Source: an uncultured Phocaeicola sp. (GTDB taxonomy: Bacteria > Bacteroidota > Bacteroidia > Bacteroidales > Bacteroidaceae). From it: 56,788 nt of DNA. Location of the stretch: contig CALUIE010000006.1 of NCBI GenBank assembly GCA_944320605.1, positions 1 to 56,788 of the forward strand. The letters run 5' to 3'. Both the position numbers and the translations under genes were made by a program. Under the pieces are notes generated by a model that saw only the letters and a list, made by a program, of their open reading frames with translations, was not told the DNA's origin and made no database searches. Positions 17,765 to 25,173 of this stretch are shown here, one piece after another (position 1 is the first letter of the stretch; every line of letters starts with the position of its first letter).

Positions 17765-18433
17765 CTATATCTCCTGACTAAAATATTCCTCTGCAGCTGT
17801 CTTTAGATCCATACCGATAAGCTCCCACGCATATCCCCTATAACAGTCTATTCCTTCAGGACATTCCTTGACATCAAAGATTCTTTCAAATCCGGCTTTG
17901 ATGTCTTGTTTCGTAAAGCTCCATCTATCACGCATCATCGCCCATTCTATCATTTCTTCCAGACTGTAAGTGTTACTGAGTTCATAAATATCCCAAAAGT
18001 CTTTTTGTCGGGGTTCCTCCTGCGCGATTGCCTTTATTTTCATCGCTGCAATCTCTCTTATATCTGCAAGTCTTATTTCGTCTGTATATTTGAGAGGGAA
18101 GATAAAGTTTTCTGTGTAAAAAAAATCAGCCTTTATACAATCAGTCGGAGACTCGCCGATGCGGACGGTATATCCCAAAGCGGGTTGGTCCAAACTGTCT
18201 AAATTTTCTGAATATGGGAAGTTTTCTTGCAAAAAAAGCTTCATGGCTGCCGTATTCATGCTTCCGTAGTCTATGGCCGTAAACAAATCTATATCTATAG
18301 AGCGTCTGTGTCCTAATTGAAGGCTTAGGCAAGTTCCACCAACCAAGTTAAAGTCTTTGAATACATCAGATTGTAGAATCATTTTCAGGCAACGGACTAA
18401 TTGGGGCGATACGGTTTCATAATGAAGTTTCAT
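17765..18433 (-). CDS. AbiEii/AbiGii-family nucleotidyltransferase (toxin candidate)
   Basis: This 222-residue protein has the AbiEii (type IV toxin) nucleotidyltransferase core: NLVGGTCLSLQLGHRRSIDIDLFT (about residues 30-53), i.e. the GG and DxD motifs that bind nucleotide and metal. Further matches are LADIREIAAMKIKAIAQEEPRQKDFWDIYEL (about 125-155), the substrate-binding Lys/Arg region. Characterised relatives inhibit growth by modifying tRNA or other targets with nucleotides. It overlaps the upstream XRE-type gene by 4 nt (ATGA), so the two are translationally coupled. It lies in an accessory stretch. That it is toxic and neutralised by its neighbour is inference from gene order. Confidence 0.85.
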   Translation of the reverse strand: MKLHYETVSPQLVRCLKMILQSDVFKDFNLVGGTCLSLQLGHRRSIDIDLFTAIDYGSMNTAAMKLFLQENFPYSENLDSLDQPALGYTVRIGESPTDCIKADFFYTENFIFPLKYTDEIRLADIREIAAMKIKAIAQEEPRQKDFWDIYELSNTYSLEEMIEWAMMRDRWSFTKQDIKAGFERIFDVKECPEGIDCYRGYAWELIGMDLKTAAEEYFSQEI

Positions 18434-18945
18434 TGTACAAATTCTTTAAAGTTTCTTTCTCTTGTTTCTTTTTTCCATTCGCTGTGTATGTTCCGCAATA
18501 CAGTTTGTATCGTTTCTTTGCCATAGAACCGGATGATTTCCTCTATTTCCTGACGGTTTCCATATTCAAATACGCGCTGAATGACCCACTCCTTATTTTT
18601 TATCCAGTTGATTTTTTCCAGTCTTATATCCCAAAATAATGCCATGCCGAATTTCGACAAGTCAGGGTGTCTTGTCAGTTCTTTTTCTGTCAGATAAGCA
18701 TAAACTTCATAATTGGCCTGTATCTTATAGAAATAGCCCTCAATTCCTATTCCCAGTGCTTTTTCTATGGCTATGGATTGCTGGATAGTAAAATCCCTTG
18801 TACCTTTAATTAGTTCACTGATTCTTTGCGGATATACGCCTGTTTTGTCAGATAGTTGCTTTTGGGTTATTTTTGCCTTTCGCAAAATATGTTCCAGAAC
18901 CTTTCCTGCCGGCGTCCTTTCTGATTTGATATATTCCTCGTACAT
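18430..18945 (-). CDS. XRE/HigA-like helix-turn-helix regulator (antitoxin candidate)
   Basis: This 171-residue DNA-binding protein has an HTH at about residues 15-70: KVLEHILRKAKITQKQLSDKTGVYPQRISELIKGTRDF, close to the HigA/plasmid-maintenance antidote group. A C-terminal region of unknown fold, rich in charged and aromatic residues (IRLEKINWIKNKEWVIQRVFEYG), follows. Its stop overlaps the start of the AbiEii nucleotidyltransferase gene. A consensus promoter with a 14-bp palindrome across its -33 element lies 27-65 nt upstream, which suggests autorepression. Classical AbiE systems use a winged-helix AbiEi antitoxin, so this is a hybrid arrangement. Confidence 0.82.
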   Translation of the reverse strand: MYEEYIKSERTPAGKVLEHILRKAKITQKQLSDKTGVYPQRISELIKGTRDFTIQQSIAIEKALGIGIEGYFYKIQANYEVYAYLTEKELTRHPDLSKFGMALFWDIRLEKINWIKNKEWVIQRVFEYGNRQEIEEIIRFYGKETIQTVLRNIHSEWKKETRERNFKEFVQ

Positions 18946-18971
18946 GCTGCTGTCTTTTATACGTTATTGTA

Positions 18972-19010
18972 CAAAAATACATTTGTTTTTGCTAAAAACC
19001 AAATTTGGTT
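18972..19010 (-). promoter_or_regulatory. promoter and operator-like palindrome of the XRE/AbiEii operon
   Basis: On the minus strand, TTTG (19003-19000), a 20-nt spacer and TATTTTTG (18979-18972) form a consensus promoter 27 nt before the XRE start codon. AACCAAATTTGGTT (18997-19010) is a perfect 14-bp palindrome that includes the -33 TTTG. A dimeric XRE protein bound there would block polymerase, as is usual for antitoxin autoregulation. The binding is inferred. Confidence 0.65.
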
Positions 19011-19106
19011 ATTTGTTTTACTACCTACTTTAGTCATTTGTCTTACCTCAACCAATACGTCTATCAGTTTTTTGTATATAATATCAACTTAGAAAACAAT
19101 AATAAA

Positions 19107-19169
19107 AACAGTAAAATTCTGAACAGGAAACCGCTTTGTATATGTTTATCTGTTCAAAATTTTACTGTT
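19107..19169 (-). terminator. long inverted repeat, probable minus-strand terminator
   Basis: The arms AACAGTAAAATTCTGAACAG (19107-19126) and CTGTTCAAAATTTTACTGTT (19150-19169) match at 19 of 20 positions, with a 23-nt loop. On the minus strand the stem is followed by TTTATTATTGTTTTC, as in a terminator. It lies about 20 nt downstream of the candidate remnant ending at 19190. With the adjoining remnant it accounts for most of the 385-nt stretch (19,011-19,395) that has no intact gene. Confidence 0.6.
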
Positions 19170-19189
19170 CTCTTTAATTATTATCTATC

Positions 19190-19340
19190 TTACTCTCCGG
19201 AAACGACTACAGATGCACCGTCATGTAATTCTCACTCCAAGCCCATATTTAAATAAGAATCCTTATGACAGGCACCATCTTTTAAATAATAACGCCCCCG
19301 CTTAACAATTGATAACTTTGTTAAAATAAGTTCATCAAAT
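19190..19340 (-). pseudogene. possible decayed 3' end of a coding sequence
   Basis: On the minus strand a frame ending MGLE-TGA-ELHDGASVVVSGE-TAA is open for about 50 codons apart from the single TGA at 19234-19232, and is followed about 20 nt later by a terminator-like hairpin. The ending resembles the C-terminal beta-strand repeats of RND/HlyD-type adaptor proteins, but it is too short to be sure. No start or ribosome site is visible. The upstream part (KLSIVKRGRYYLKDG) is not recognisable. It may equally be chance. It lies between the outer-membrane protein gene and the toxin-antitoxin-like pair. Confidence 0.22.
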
Positions 19341-19395
19341 ATTTCCACCAAAAGGCAGAAAACCAAGAGAGAGGTTATATGAATGTATATATTTA

Positions 19396-20022
19396 TCAGA
19401 ATTTATATCCTAAAGTAAAATACATAGCAAAATTATATGGTGACGTCCTCGGAGCTATCTTACAAAAGCCAAAATCGGCATCAAGCCCTACTGTCCAATC
19501 TTTAAAATCGAGACCTACACCAGTCTGAATTCCGGCATCGAAACGGTTATAACCGTCGTAAAATTTTTTTTGATAATACAAATCATCAAAAGTTGGCCAT
19601 GACATAGTTAACGCATCCACTTTTGTTTCTGATTTGCCCGATATGCCGTATGCTATATAGGGACCGACCGTAAATACCATATCAAACATTGAAGTTGCCC
19701 CTACATGGAATGCTGCCAAAAGTGGCATCTGAAAGTAGTTTTGGTTAACTTGAACTCTGCCAATTACAAAATCTTTATCAGTCCTACAGCTTGCACCTTT
19801 CGACGTCCAATTCAAACCTGTCTGGAATGACACAAGCCAATTTAAAGGTATATCCAATGTAACTCCAACTTTGGGATTGAACAAAGGTTTACTTCCATCG
19901 GCTCCCTTACCCATCCAAGCTGACAGACCTCCACCGACTTCGACTCCCCACTGTACCTTATTTTGGGCAATTACCGAAAATGTTGACAGCACACACGCTA
20001 TCACAACTAACAGTTTCTTCAT
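19396..20022 (-). CDS. outer-membrane beta-barrel protein (PorT-like)
   Basis: This 208-residue exported protein has signal peptide MKKLLVVIACVLSTFSVIAQ. The mature part alternates short amphipathic strands with turns: WGVEVGGGLSAWMG, GVTLDIPLNWLVSFQTGLNW, FQMPLLAAFHVG, MVFTVGPYIAYGISG and DWTVGLDADFGF. It ends in a C-terminal aromatic strand, FAMYFTLGYKF, the signal for outer-membrane insertion. This matches the outer-membrane beta-barrel (OMP_b-brl_2) group, with 8-10 strands. Ligand and role are unknown. A TAAATTTG box (20061-20054) lies about 30 nt upstream, with TTTTG at 22-nt spacing. A 22-bp tandem repeat lies 100-130 nt upstream of the start. Confidence 0.82.
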   Translation of the reverse strand: MKKLLVVIACVLSTFSVIAQNKVQWGVEVGGGLSAWMGKGADGSKPLFNPKVGVTLDIPLNWLVSFQTGLNWTSKGASCRTDKDFVIGRVQVNQNYFQMPLLAAFHVGATSMFDMVFTVGPYIAYGISGKSETKVDALTMSWPTFDDLYYQKKFYDGYNRFDAGIQTGVGLDFKDWTVGLDADFGFCKIAPRTSPYNFAMYFTLGYKF

Positions 20023-20104
20023 AATATCTTTATAGTTTATATTAGCTTGGATACAAATTTAAATAAATAAATGACACATCAAGCAAAATGACATATAAAA
20101 AATA

Positions 20105-20169
20105 CCCTGTCGTTTTAATCAAAACGACAAAGCGTTTTGACTGAAACGACAGGGCGTTTTAAAAAAACG
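20105..20169 (-). repeat. 22-bp tandem repeat forming nested hairpins, possible terminator
   Basis: CGTTTT recurs at 20111, 20133 and 20155, an exact 22-bp period. Units 1 and 2 agree at 16 of 22 positions; the third is truncated or diverged. The whole block also folds as one hairpin with 22-nt arms (20105-20126 and 20133-20154, CCCTGTCGTTT pairing with AAACGACAGGG) around ACAAAG. On the minus strand it is followed by TATTTTTTAT, so it can end transcription of the upstream barrel gene. Alternative smaller hairpins (GTCGTTTT-AATC-AAAACGAC and others) compete with the long one. The direct AAACGACA copies (20122-20129, 20144-20151) may be protein-binding sites. Confidence 0.7.
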
Positions 20170-20183
20170 TATAAAAGTTGTTT

Positions 20184-20705
20184 TTAGAATGCGTATTCTA
20201 CACCTATAGAAATAGTCTCAGCATCTGCATATACACCAAAACCATTCTTAGAATTAAATCTATAATCATCACGGAAACCTGCGAAACCTACCTTAGTAAT
20301 AAAGCTGAAGTTTTCGTTCAATTTTACAGCGAGTCCAGGTTTCACACCTACTTCAAAACCTGTAACAGAATCAAGATTCTTTGGTTTTGTTACAGAAATA
20401 CCAAATCCCATATCCAAGAATAAGCGTACCCTGTCATTCTGGAAATAAGAAAAACGTGCGTACGGAGCCAATGCAAATGTAAAATATTTACCTTGATATC
20501 TGTCTGTGTTTGCATCAAGAACCAACTGTCCTCCTACAGACCACTTATCACTCAATCCATAACCGAAATCAGGACTAATAGAAAATGTGGTAACATCTTT
20601 ATCTGTATCACCCCATAAACTGATTCCACCACCAATGTACATTTCCTGTGCGTAAGCAGTAACCACTGCAAACAACACGAACAAAGTCATTAATACTTTT
20701 TTCAT
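20184..20705 (-). CDS. outer-membrane beta-barrel protein
   Basis: This 173-residue exported protein has signal peptide MKKVLMTLFVLFAVVTAYAQ. Successive strands MYIGGGISLWGD, FSISPDFGYGLSDKWSVGGQLVLD, FTFALAPYARFSYFQNDRVRLFLDMGFGI, FEVGVKPGLAVKLNENFSFITKVGFAGF and the C-terminal ETISIGVEYAF (terminal Phe) are typical of a small OMP_b-brl (OmpW/Opa-like) barrel of about eight strands. The start at 20705 (MKKVL) gives a clean signal peptide; an upstream codon at 20714 would add MRF. It is followed by the 22-bp repeat hairpin. Function unknown. It is probably transcribed separately from the downstream barrel gene. Confidence 0.82.
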   Translation of the reverse strand: MKKVLMTLFVLFAVVTAYAQEMYIGGGISLWGDTDKDVTTFSISPDFGYGLSDKWSVGGQLVLDANTDRYQGKYFTFALAPYARFSYFQNDRVRLFLDMGFGISVTKPKNLDSVTGFEVGVKPGLAVKLNENFSFITKVGFAGFRDDYRFNSKNGFGVYADAETISIGVEYAF

Positions 20706-20828
20706 AAATCTCATTTTTTAAGTTGTTAAACTATTCAGTTTGTATTTAAAATCAAATTTGAGAAAAATATGTTATAAAAATAACCATTACTCAAAAAAAA
20801 TTAATCAAAATCTTAAAAATAGAACAGT

Positions 20829-21020
20829 TTATCCGTTTTTATGACGATTCGCTCTACGGCGACGGATCTCTGCCTTCATCTTTGCTGAACCGGAATTGTG
20901 AAGACCTGTGATATATGTTTTCTTTTTTGCCTTAGTCTTTACCTTTTCTTCTTTCTTTTGCGCAGGCGACTTTGCTCCCTTAAACACAATTCCGTCTGTC
21001 AATATTTTCTCTATATCCAT
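20829..21020 (-). CDS. small lysine/arginine-rich protein
   Basis: A 63-residue protein begins MDIEKILTDGIVFKGAK and continues with a Lys-rich run (KKEEKVKTKAKKKTYITG) and a strongly basic end (KMKAEIRRRRANRHKNG). About a third of the residues are Lys or Arg. The composition suggests nucleic-acid or ribosome contact, but I recognise no family. The ATG at 21020 is preferred to the one at 21026. It lies 49 nt downstream of the B3/4-domain gene on the same strand and may be the last gene of the hpt-adk-obgE-pgeF run. Confidence that it is real rests on its length, start and basic bias. Confidence 0.5.
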   Translation of the reverse strand: MDIEKILTDGIVFKGAKSPAQKKEEKVKTKAKKKTYITGLHNSGSAKMKAEIRRRRANRHKNG

Positions 21021-21069
21021 AATCAAATGTTTATATATTATAACGAATAAAAAGATTAAAAGTTCATTT

Positions 21070-21747
21070 TCAACTGAAATAAATGATTTCTATATCAGTA
21101 GCCTCGGCAAATTCTTTCATAAGACCGACCATGAAACCAACCGCTTCCTCCAATCCTTCACTACCGCTGTATGCATTCATTATTGCAAGAAGTTTAGTTG
21201 TTCCGGCTGTAATCTTTGTGCGTTCATTATCACTTGTAGGTGTTCCTACTCCTCCAATAGCATCACGATATACAGGCATTCCTTCTATGTTCAATTCGCC
21301 ACGACCGATACCTTCGTACGGCTCGCCTGCCTTACCTATGCCAAGCACAAGTTCATCACCTTGAATCTTGTCAATATCGAAACCTCCAATGGAATGCCCG
21401 CAATTTATGGAAGCCAAGTTGATGAGATCTACCAAAGTATCTATCTGATACAACGGTATGCCTCGAAGGATACGACGACACAATGCTTCGGACGACGGAC
21501 GATAGCGGCTTGGGTCCTTACCACATTTCTTGTATGCCTGACGTGTAGCCTGTATAGACGGCATATCTTTTATGGAATCCGTAGTATATTTGGAGCGGTA
21601 AAGCTCTGTAAACTCGTCTATACGTTTCCATAACTGTTCATTATATCCTGAGTTCTTGACTTTGGCAAATACGGCAGCACCACGAAAACCGGGCCATGCC
21701 TGCTTAAGTTCATCAGAAACAACAATATTTATCTTTCTACTTTCCAT
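21070..21747 (-). CDS. B3/B4 tRNA-binding-domain protein
   Basis: This 225-residue protein is a free-standing version of the B3/B4 domain of phenylalanyl-tRNA synthetase beta subunit. The family pattern is visible: WPGFRGAAVFAKVKN, PSIQATRQAYKKCGKDPSRYRPSSEALCRRILRG, LVDLINLASINCGHSIGGFDIDKI, GELNIEGMPVYRDAIGGVGTPTSDNERTKIT and LLAIMNAYSGSEGLEEAV. In the synthetase this domain edits mischarged Tyr-tRNA. Free-standing relatives may edit in trans or act in other amino-acid chemistry; their role is not established. It is 51 nt downstream of pgeF, probably in the same operon. Confidence 0.88.
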   Translation of the reverse strand: MESRKINIVVSDELKQAWPGFRGAAVFAKVKNSGYNEQLWKRIDEFTELYRSKYTTDSIKDMPSIQATRQAYKKCGKDPSRYRPSSEALCRRILRGIPLYQIDTLVDLINLASINCGHSIGGFDIDKIQGDELVLGIGKAGEPYEGIGRGELNIEGMPVYRDAIGGVGTPTSDNERTKITAGTTKLLAIMNAYSGSEGLEEAVGFMVGLMKEFAEATDIEIIYFS

Positions 21748-21798
21748 ATAGCTTTCAATAATGTTTTATCTTTATCTGAGACTATCGGAGAACGTTTT

Positions 21799-22605
21799 CT
21801 AATCCTTCAAAATTATCCCCGAAATTATCCTGCCTGAATTTATTCCTAATCTGCGCGCGGAAAAGAAATCTTCATTTTCGGTATATGTACATATTCCACT
21901 CATTTCTATATTATAAGGATTTACTCCGGATGATATGAGTTGCAATCGGTTTGCTTCCCAAAGGTCGATATGCCATTTGGAATATTTGCATGATATCGCG
22001 TCCATATCAAATCCGGCATAGTGAAAAGCCTTATATACCTCATCTCCCACTTCGAAAGCATGTAGAGATATGCCCGGACCAATAACCGCAACGACATCTT
22101 GCGTCCGTGTTCCATACTCTTTCCGCATTTGCGTCAACGTTTTTTCCACTATACGTGCCACTGTGCCACGCCATCCGGCATGAATTGCAGCAATCGCCTT
22201 ATTGTGTACGTCATAGCAAAGTACAGGAATGCAGTCGGCAGTTGATATGCACAGACATATACCGGGTATATCGGATATCACAGCATCAACGCCTTCTATA
22301 ATATCTTTTTTCTCCACATCGCCCGCGTTGACAAAACCCCAGTCTATCTTACGCACTTCCGTGGAATGTATCTGATGCGGTATAACGAATTCTTTTGGAC
22401 TGCAAGGCATTATGTCTGCCAGCAGTTTTCTGTTCCGCTCCACATCCTTGGGATTATCTCCACAATAATGGTTACAATTAAATGATGAATATTGTCCGGT
22501 ACTGTATCCCCCGTGCCGTGTGGTGGAAAAACAAAAAATGTCAGCATACGATTCATTCAAACCGTACACTAACATTCTTTTATCTGTTGAAAATAAATTA
22601 TTCAT
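21799..22605 (-). CDS. pgeF: peptidoglycan editing factor PgeF (YfiH/laccase-domain)
   Basis: This 268-residue cytoplasmic protein is of the YfiH/DUF152 family, which prevents incorporation of L-Ser in place of L-Ala in peptidoglycan precursors and has purine-nucleoside phosphorylase/deaminase-like activities in some homologues. Visible family motifs are TTRHGGYSTGQYSSFNC, PHQIHSTEV, CLCISTADCIPVLCYD and AIAAIHAGWRGTVARIV, which provide the metal-binding His/Cys/His set, and TYTENEDFFSARR at the end. Its ATG overlaps the last base of obgE (TAATG), a sign of coupled translation. Product specificity is taken from family knowledge. Confidence 0.9.
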   Translation of the reverse strand: MNNLFSTDKRMLVYGLNESYADIFCFSTTRHGGYSTGQYSSFNCNHYCGDNPKDVERNRKLLADIMPCSPKEFVIPHQIHSTEVRKIDWGFVNAGDVEKKDIIEGVDAVISDIPGICLCISTADCIPVLCYDVHNKAIAAIHAGWRGTVARIVEKTLTQMRKEYGTRTQDVVAVIGPGISLHAFEVGDEVYKAFHYAGFDMDAISCKYSKWHIDLWEANRLQLISSGVNPYNIEMSGICTYTENEDFFSARRLGINSGRIISGIILKD

Positions 22606-23786
22606 TATTTTTCCGGTTCATCATCCCAGTCTTCTTCTTCATACTCGTATTCGAAATCATCATCAGCATCGTCCTCATATTCATATTCAAAATCTTCATC
22701 CTCACCCATATCCTGAAGTTCCTGCTGAAGTTTTGACACGTCCTTGGAACGATGTACGATGGCATCACGCCTTACAGCCTCAAGCTGATTGCTTTCTTTA
22801 TTCAGTTCTGCCCAAAGAATGTCCTTAAGTTGCTGAATTCCCATATTTGCTACAGAAGATATGAAAACATGCGGAATACCCTCAGGCAAAGTAGGTTCAA
22901 GCATACTTATAAGCTCGTCATCAAGCATATCGCATTTTGTAATGGCAAGTACACGCTGCTTGTCGAGCATTTCAGGGTTAAACGTAGCCAATTCGTTGAG
23001 CAGGATTTCGTATTCCTTGCGAATATCGTCAGTATCTCCCGGCACCATGAATAGTAACAGTGAGTTACGTTCTATGTGACGAAGGAAACGAAGTCCAAGT
23101 CCTTTACCCTCGCTTGCTCCTTCTATTATACCCGGGATGTCTGCCATGACGAAAGATTTACCGTCACGATAGGACACTATTCCTAAATTCGGCTCAAGTG
23201 TTGTAAACGGATAATTGGCTATCTTAGGACGCGCGGCAGATACAGTAGAAAGCAAAGTTGATTTTCCGGCATTCGGAAAACCTACAAGACCTACATCTGC
23301 CAAAAGTTTCAACTCAAGAATGACTGTCATCTCCTGCATTGGTTCGCCAGGCTGAGCAAATCGTGGTGCCTGACGTGTAGCAGTACGGAAATGCCAGTTT
23401 CCCAAACCTCCGCGTCCGCCTTTAAGCAAAATCACTTCCTGACCGTGGTCTGTTATATCGCATACATACTCTCCGGTCTCAGCGTTGTAAACCACAGTAC
23501 CACACGGAACTTCTATCACCTTGTCGGCACCATCTTTACCAAAGCTCTTGTTCTTGGAACCATTTCCCCCATGTTCGGCAAAGACATGACGCTCATACTT
23601 CAGATGAAGCAACGTCCAGTAATTTCGGTTACCACGCAGAATTACATGACCTCCTCTACCACCGTCGCCACCGTCGGGACCACCATTGGGTATATATTTC
23701 TCACGGCGCATGTGTACAGAGCCGCGACCTCCCTTACCGGAGCGGCAGTAGATTTTTACATAATCAACAAAATTCGATTCAGCCAT
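22605..23786 (-). CDS. obgE: Obg-family GTPase
   Basis: This 393-residue GTPase acts in late 50S ribosome assembly and the stringent response. The Obg domain (about 1-158) has the Gly-rich [23 protein letters not shown] and [17 protein letters not shown] repeats. The G domain (about 159-335) has G1 GFPNAGKST, switch [26 protein letters not shown]4 TKCD and G5 SSVA. The C-terminus (about 355-393) is a highly acidic, aromatic tail (repeats of [12 protein letters not shown]) rather than the folded OCT domain of Gram-positive Obg. It lies between adk and pgeF, 27 nt after adk and with 1-nt overlap to pgeF. Confidence 0.97.
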   Translation of the reverse strand: MAESNFVDYVKIYCRSGKGGRGSVHMRREKYIPNGGPDGGDGGRGGHVILRGNRNYWTLLHLKYERHVFAEHGGNGSKNKSFGKDGADKVIEVPCGTVVYNAETGEYVCDITDHGQEVILLKGGRGGLGNWHFRTATRQAPRFAQPGEPMQEMTVILELKLLADVGLVGFPNAGKSTLLSTVSAARPKIANYPFTTLEPNLGIVSYRDGKSFVMADIPGIIEGASEGKGLGLRFLRHIERNSLLLFMVPGDTDDIRKEYEILLNELATFNPEMLDKQRVLAITKCDMLDDELISMLEPTLPEGIPHVFISSVANMGIQQLKDILWAELNKESNQLEAVRRDAIVHRSKDVSKLQQELQDMGEDEDFEYEYEDDADDDFEYEYEEEDWDDEPEK

Positions 23787-23813
23787 AATTTTTTTAGAAG
23801 TTAGAAAGGGGAA

Positions 23814-24383
23814 TTAAAGTTTGTCTATTGCAGAGCAAATGTCAGCAAAGATACCGTCCATAGTACCAAGACCGTTGATGTGCTGATATTTTCCATCGTT
23901 CTTGTACCAGTCGATAAGCGGAGCTGTCTGAGAATGGTAAACTACAAGACGTTTCTTGATTGTTTCTTCATTGTCATCAGCACGTCCTGATTCCTGACCG
24001 CGCTTGATAAGACGAGTCATAAGTTCATCTTCTGGAACTTCAAGGTCGAGCATTATAGAAACTTCCTGACCACGAGCCTTAAGCATTTCTTTCAAAGCCT
24101 CTGCCTGAGCTATAGTACGTGGGAAACCATCGAAAATTACACCTTTACTGTCTTTGAAGCTATCGAATACGCTTGCAAGGATATCAATCATCAATGCATC
24201 AGGAATAAGCTGACCGTTGTCGATATATCCTTTTGCTGTCTTACCAAGTTCTGTACCGTTTTTGATTTCAGCGCGCAAAACGTCGCCTGTTGAAATGTGG
24301 TTCAAACCATACTTTTCTACTATACGTGCACTCTGTGTTCCTTTACCTGAACCCGGTGCGCCAAAAATTACAATGTTCAACAT
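23814..24383 (-). CDS. adk: adenylate kinase
   Basis: This 189-residue enzyme converts ATP and AMP to two ADP. It has the P-loop GAPGSGKGTQ (residues 8-17), the AMP-binding ISTGDVLRAEI, the DGFPRTIAQAEAL motif, and a short LID (LIKRGQESGRADDN) without the Cys zinc site, i.e. the short-type enzyme. KRLVVYHSQTAPLIDWY completes the core. It lies 95 nt downstream of hpt in a purine/GTPase operon. Confidence 0.98.
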   Translation of the reverse strand: MLNIVIFGAPGSGKGTQSARIVEKYGLNHISTGDVLRAEIKNGTELGKTAKGYIDNGQLIPDALMIDILASVFDSFKDSKGVIFDGFPRTIAQAEALKEMLKARGQEVSIMLDLEVPEDELMTRLIKRGQESGRADDNEETIKKRLVVYHSQTAPLIDWYKNDGKYQHINGLGTMDGIFADICSAIDKL

Positions 24384-24477
24384 TTTTGTTTAAGTTTTTG
24401 AGTTTATATAAGTTTTTAAGTTCATGAATTGGTGGACGCTAAGTTAACCGCCTTGACTGTAAGCTCTTAATGTTTAA

Positions 24478-25017
24478 TTATTCATTCACCACAGTATATA
24501 TATCACGGTAATTACGTCCCTTACCGTCGTAGTCAAGACCATACCCAACAATGAAATCATTAGGTATATTCATTGCCACATAATCAATATCAAGTTTGAC
24601 CTGCAGTTTATCGGGTTTTACAAGCAATGTAGCGATTCGTATATCCTTTGGATTTTTTGAGCGTAATGTTTCGACAAGACGTTCCATAGTAAAACCTGTA
24701 TCTATAATATCCTCTACTATCACAACAGTTCTCCCCTCAATGCTTTCATTCAGTCCGACAAGCTCCTTTACCTTACCGGTAGAAGATGTTCCCTGATATG
24801 ACGCCAACTTTACAAAAGATATTTCGCACGGAATATTAATGCGTTTCATCAAATCGGCCGTAAACATGAAAGAGCCGTTAAGTACACTTAGGAACAGAGG
24901 CTCAGTACCTTCAAGATCACGATTAATTTCGTCTGCCACACGTGAGACCTCTTTCAGAATCTTATCTTCAGTAATAAATGTAGTAAATGTCTTGTCTTTA
25001 ATTCGAATAACACTCAT
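24478..25017 (-). CDS. hpt: hypoxanthine phosphoribosyltransferase
   Basis: This 179-residue purine salvage enzyme makes IMP (or GMP) from the base and PRPP. It has the PRPP-binding VVIVEDIIDTGFTMERLVETL, the flexible loop SYQGTSSTGKV, the PPi loop LNGSFMF and the base-binding VGYGLDYDGKGRNYRDI. The start at 25017 (MSVIRIKD) is chosen; the longer frame to 25077 has a hydrophobic N-terminus not seen in this family. It is the first gene of the hpt-adk-obgE-pgeF run and diverges from nnrDE. Confidence 0.96.
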   Translation of the reverse strand: MSVIRIKDKTFTTFITEDKILKEVSRVADEINRDLEGTEPLFLSVLNGSFMFTADLMKRINIPCEISFVKLASYQGTSSTGKVKELVGLNESIEGRTVVIVEDIIDTGFTMERLVETLRSKNPKDIRIATLLVKPDKLQVKLDIDYVAMNIPNDFIVGYGLDYDGKGRNYRDIYTVVNE

Positions 25018-25173
25018 ACGATTATGCAAATTTAATATTGCGGACAAATTTACGCAAAATCTGACAAATGACAACACTACGTTTTAAGTATTTAAATATA
25101 TTTTGAAGTTTAAATAGTGGATAGTTCGCATGTTTTTACTACTTTTACCAACAAAATACCATTTTAAGAAGTA

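Noticed and set aside
19107..19169. Insertion-sequence or recombination-site inverted repeats
   Set aside because: There is no transposase or integrase frame between or near the arms and no target duplication; a T-rich tail favours a terminator.
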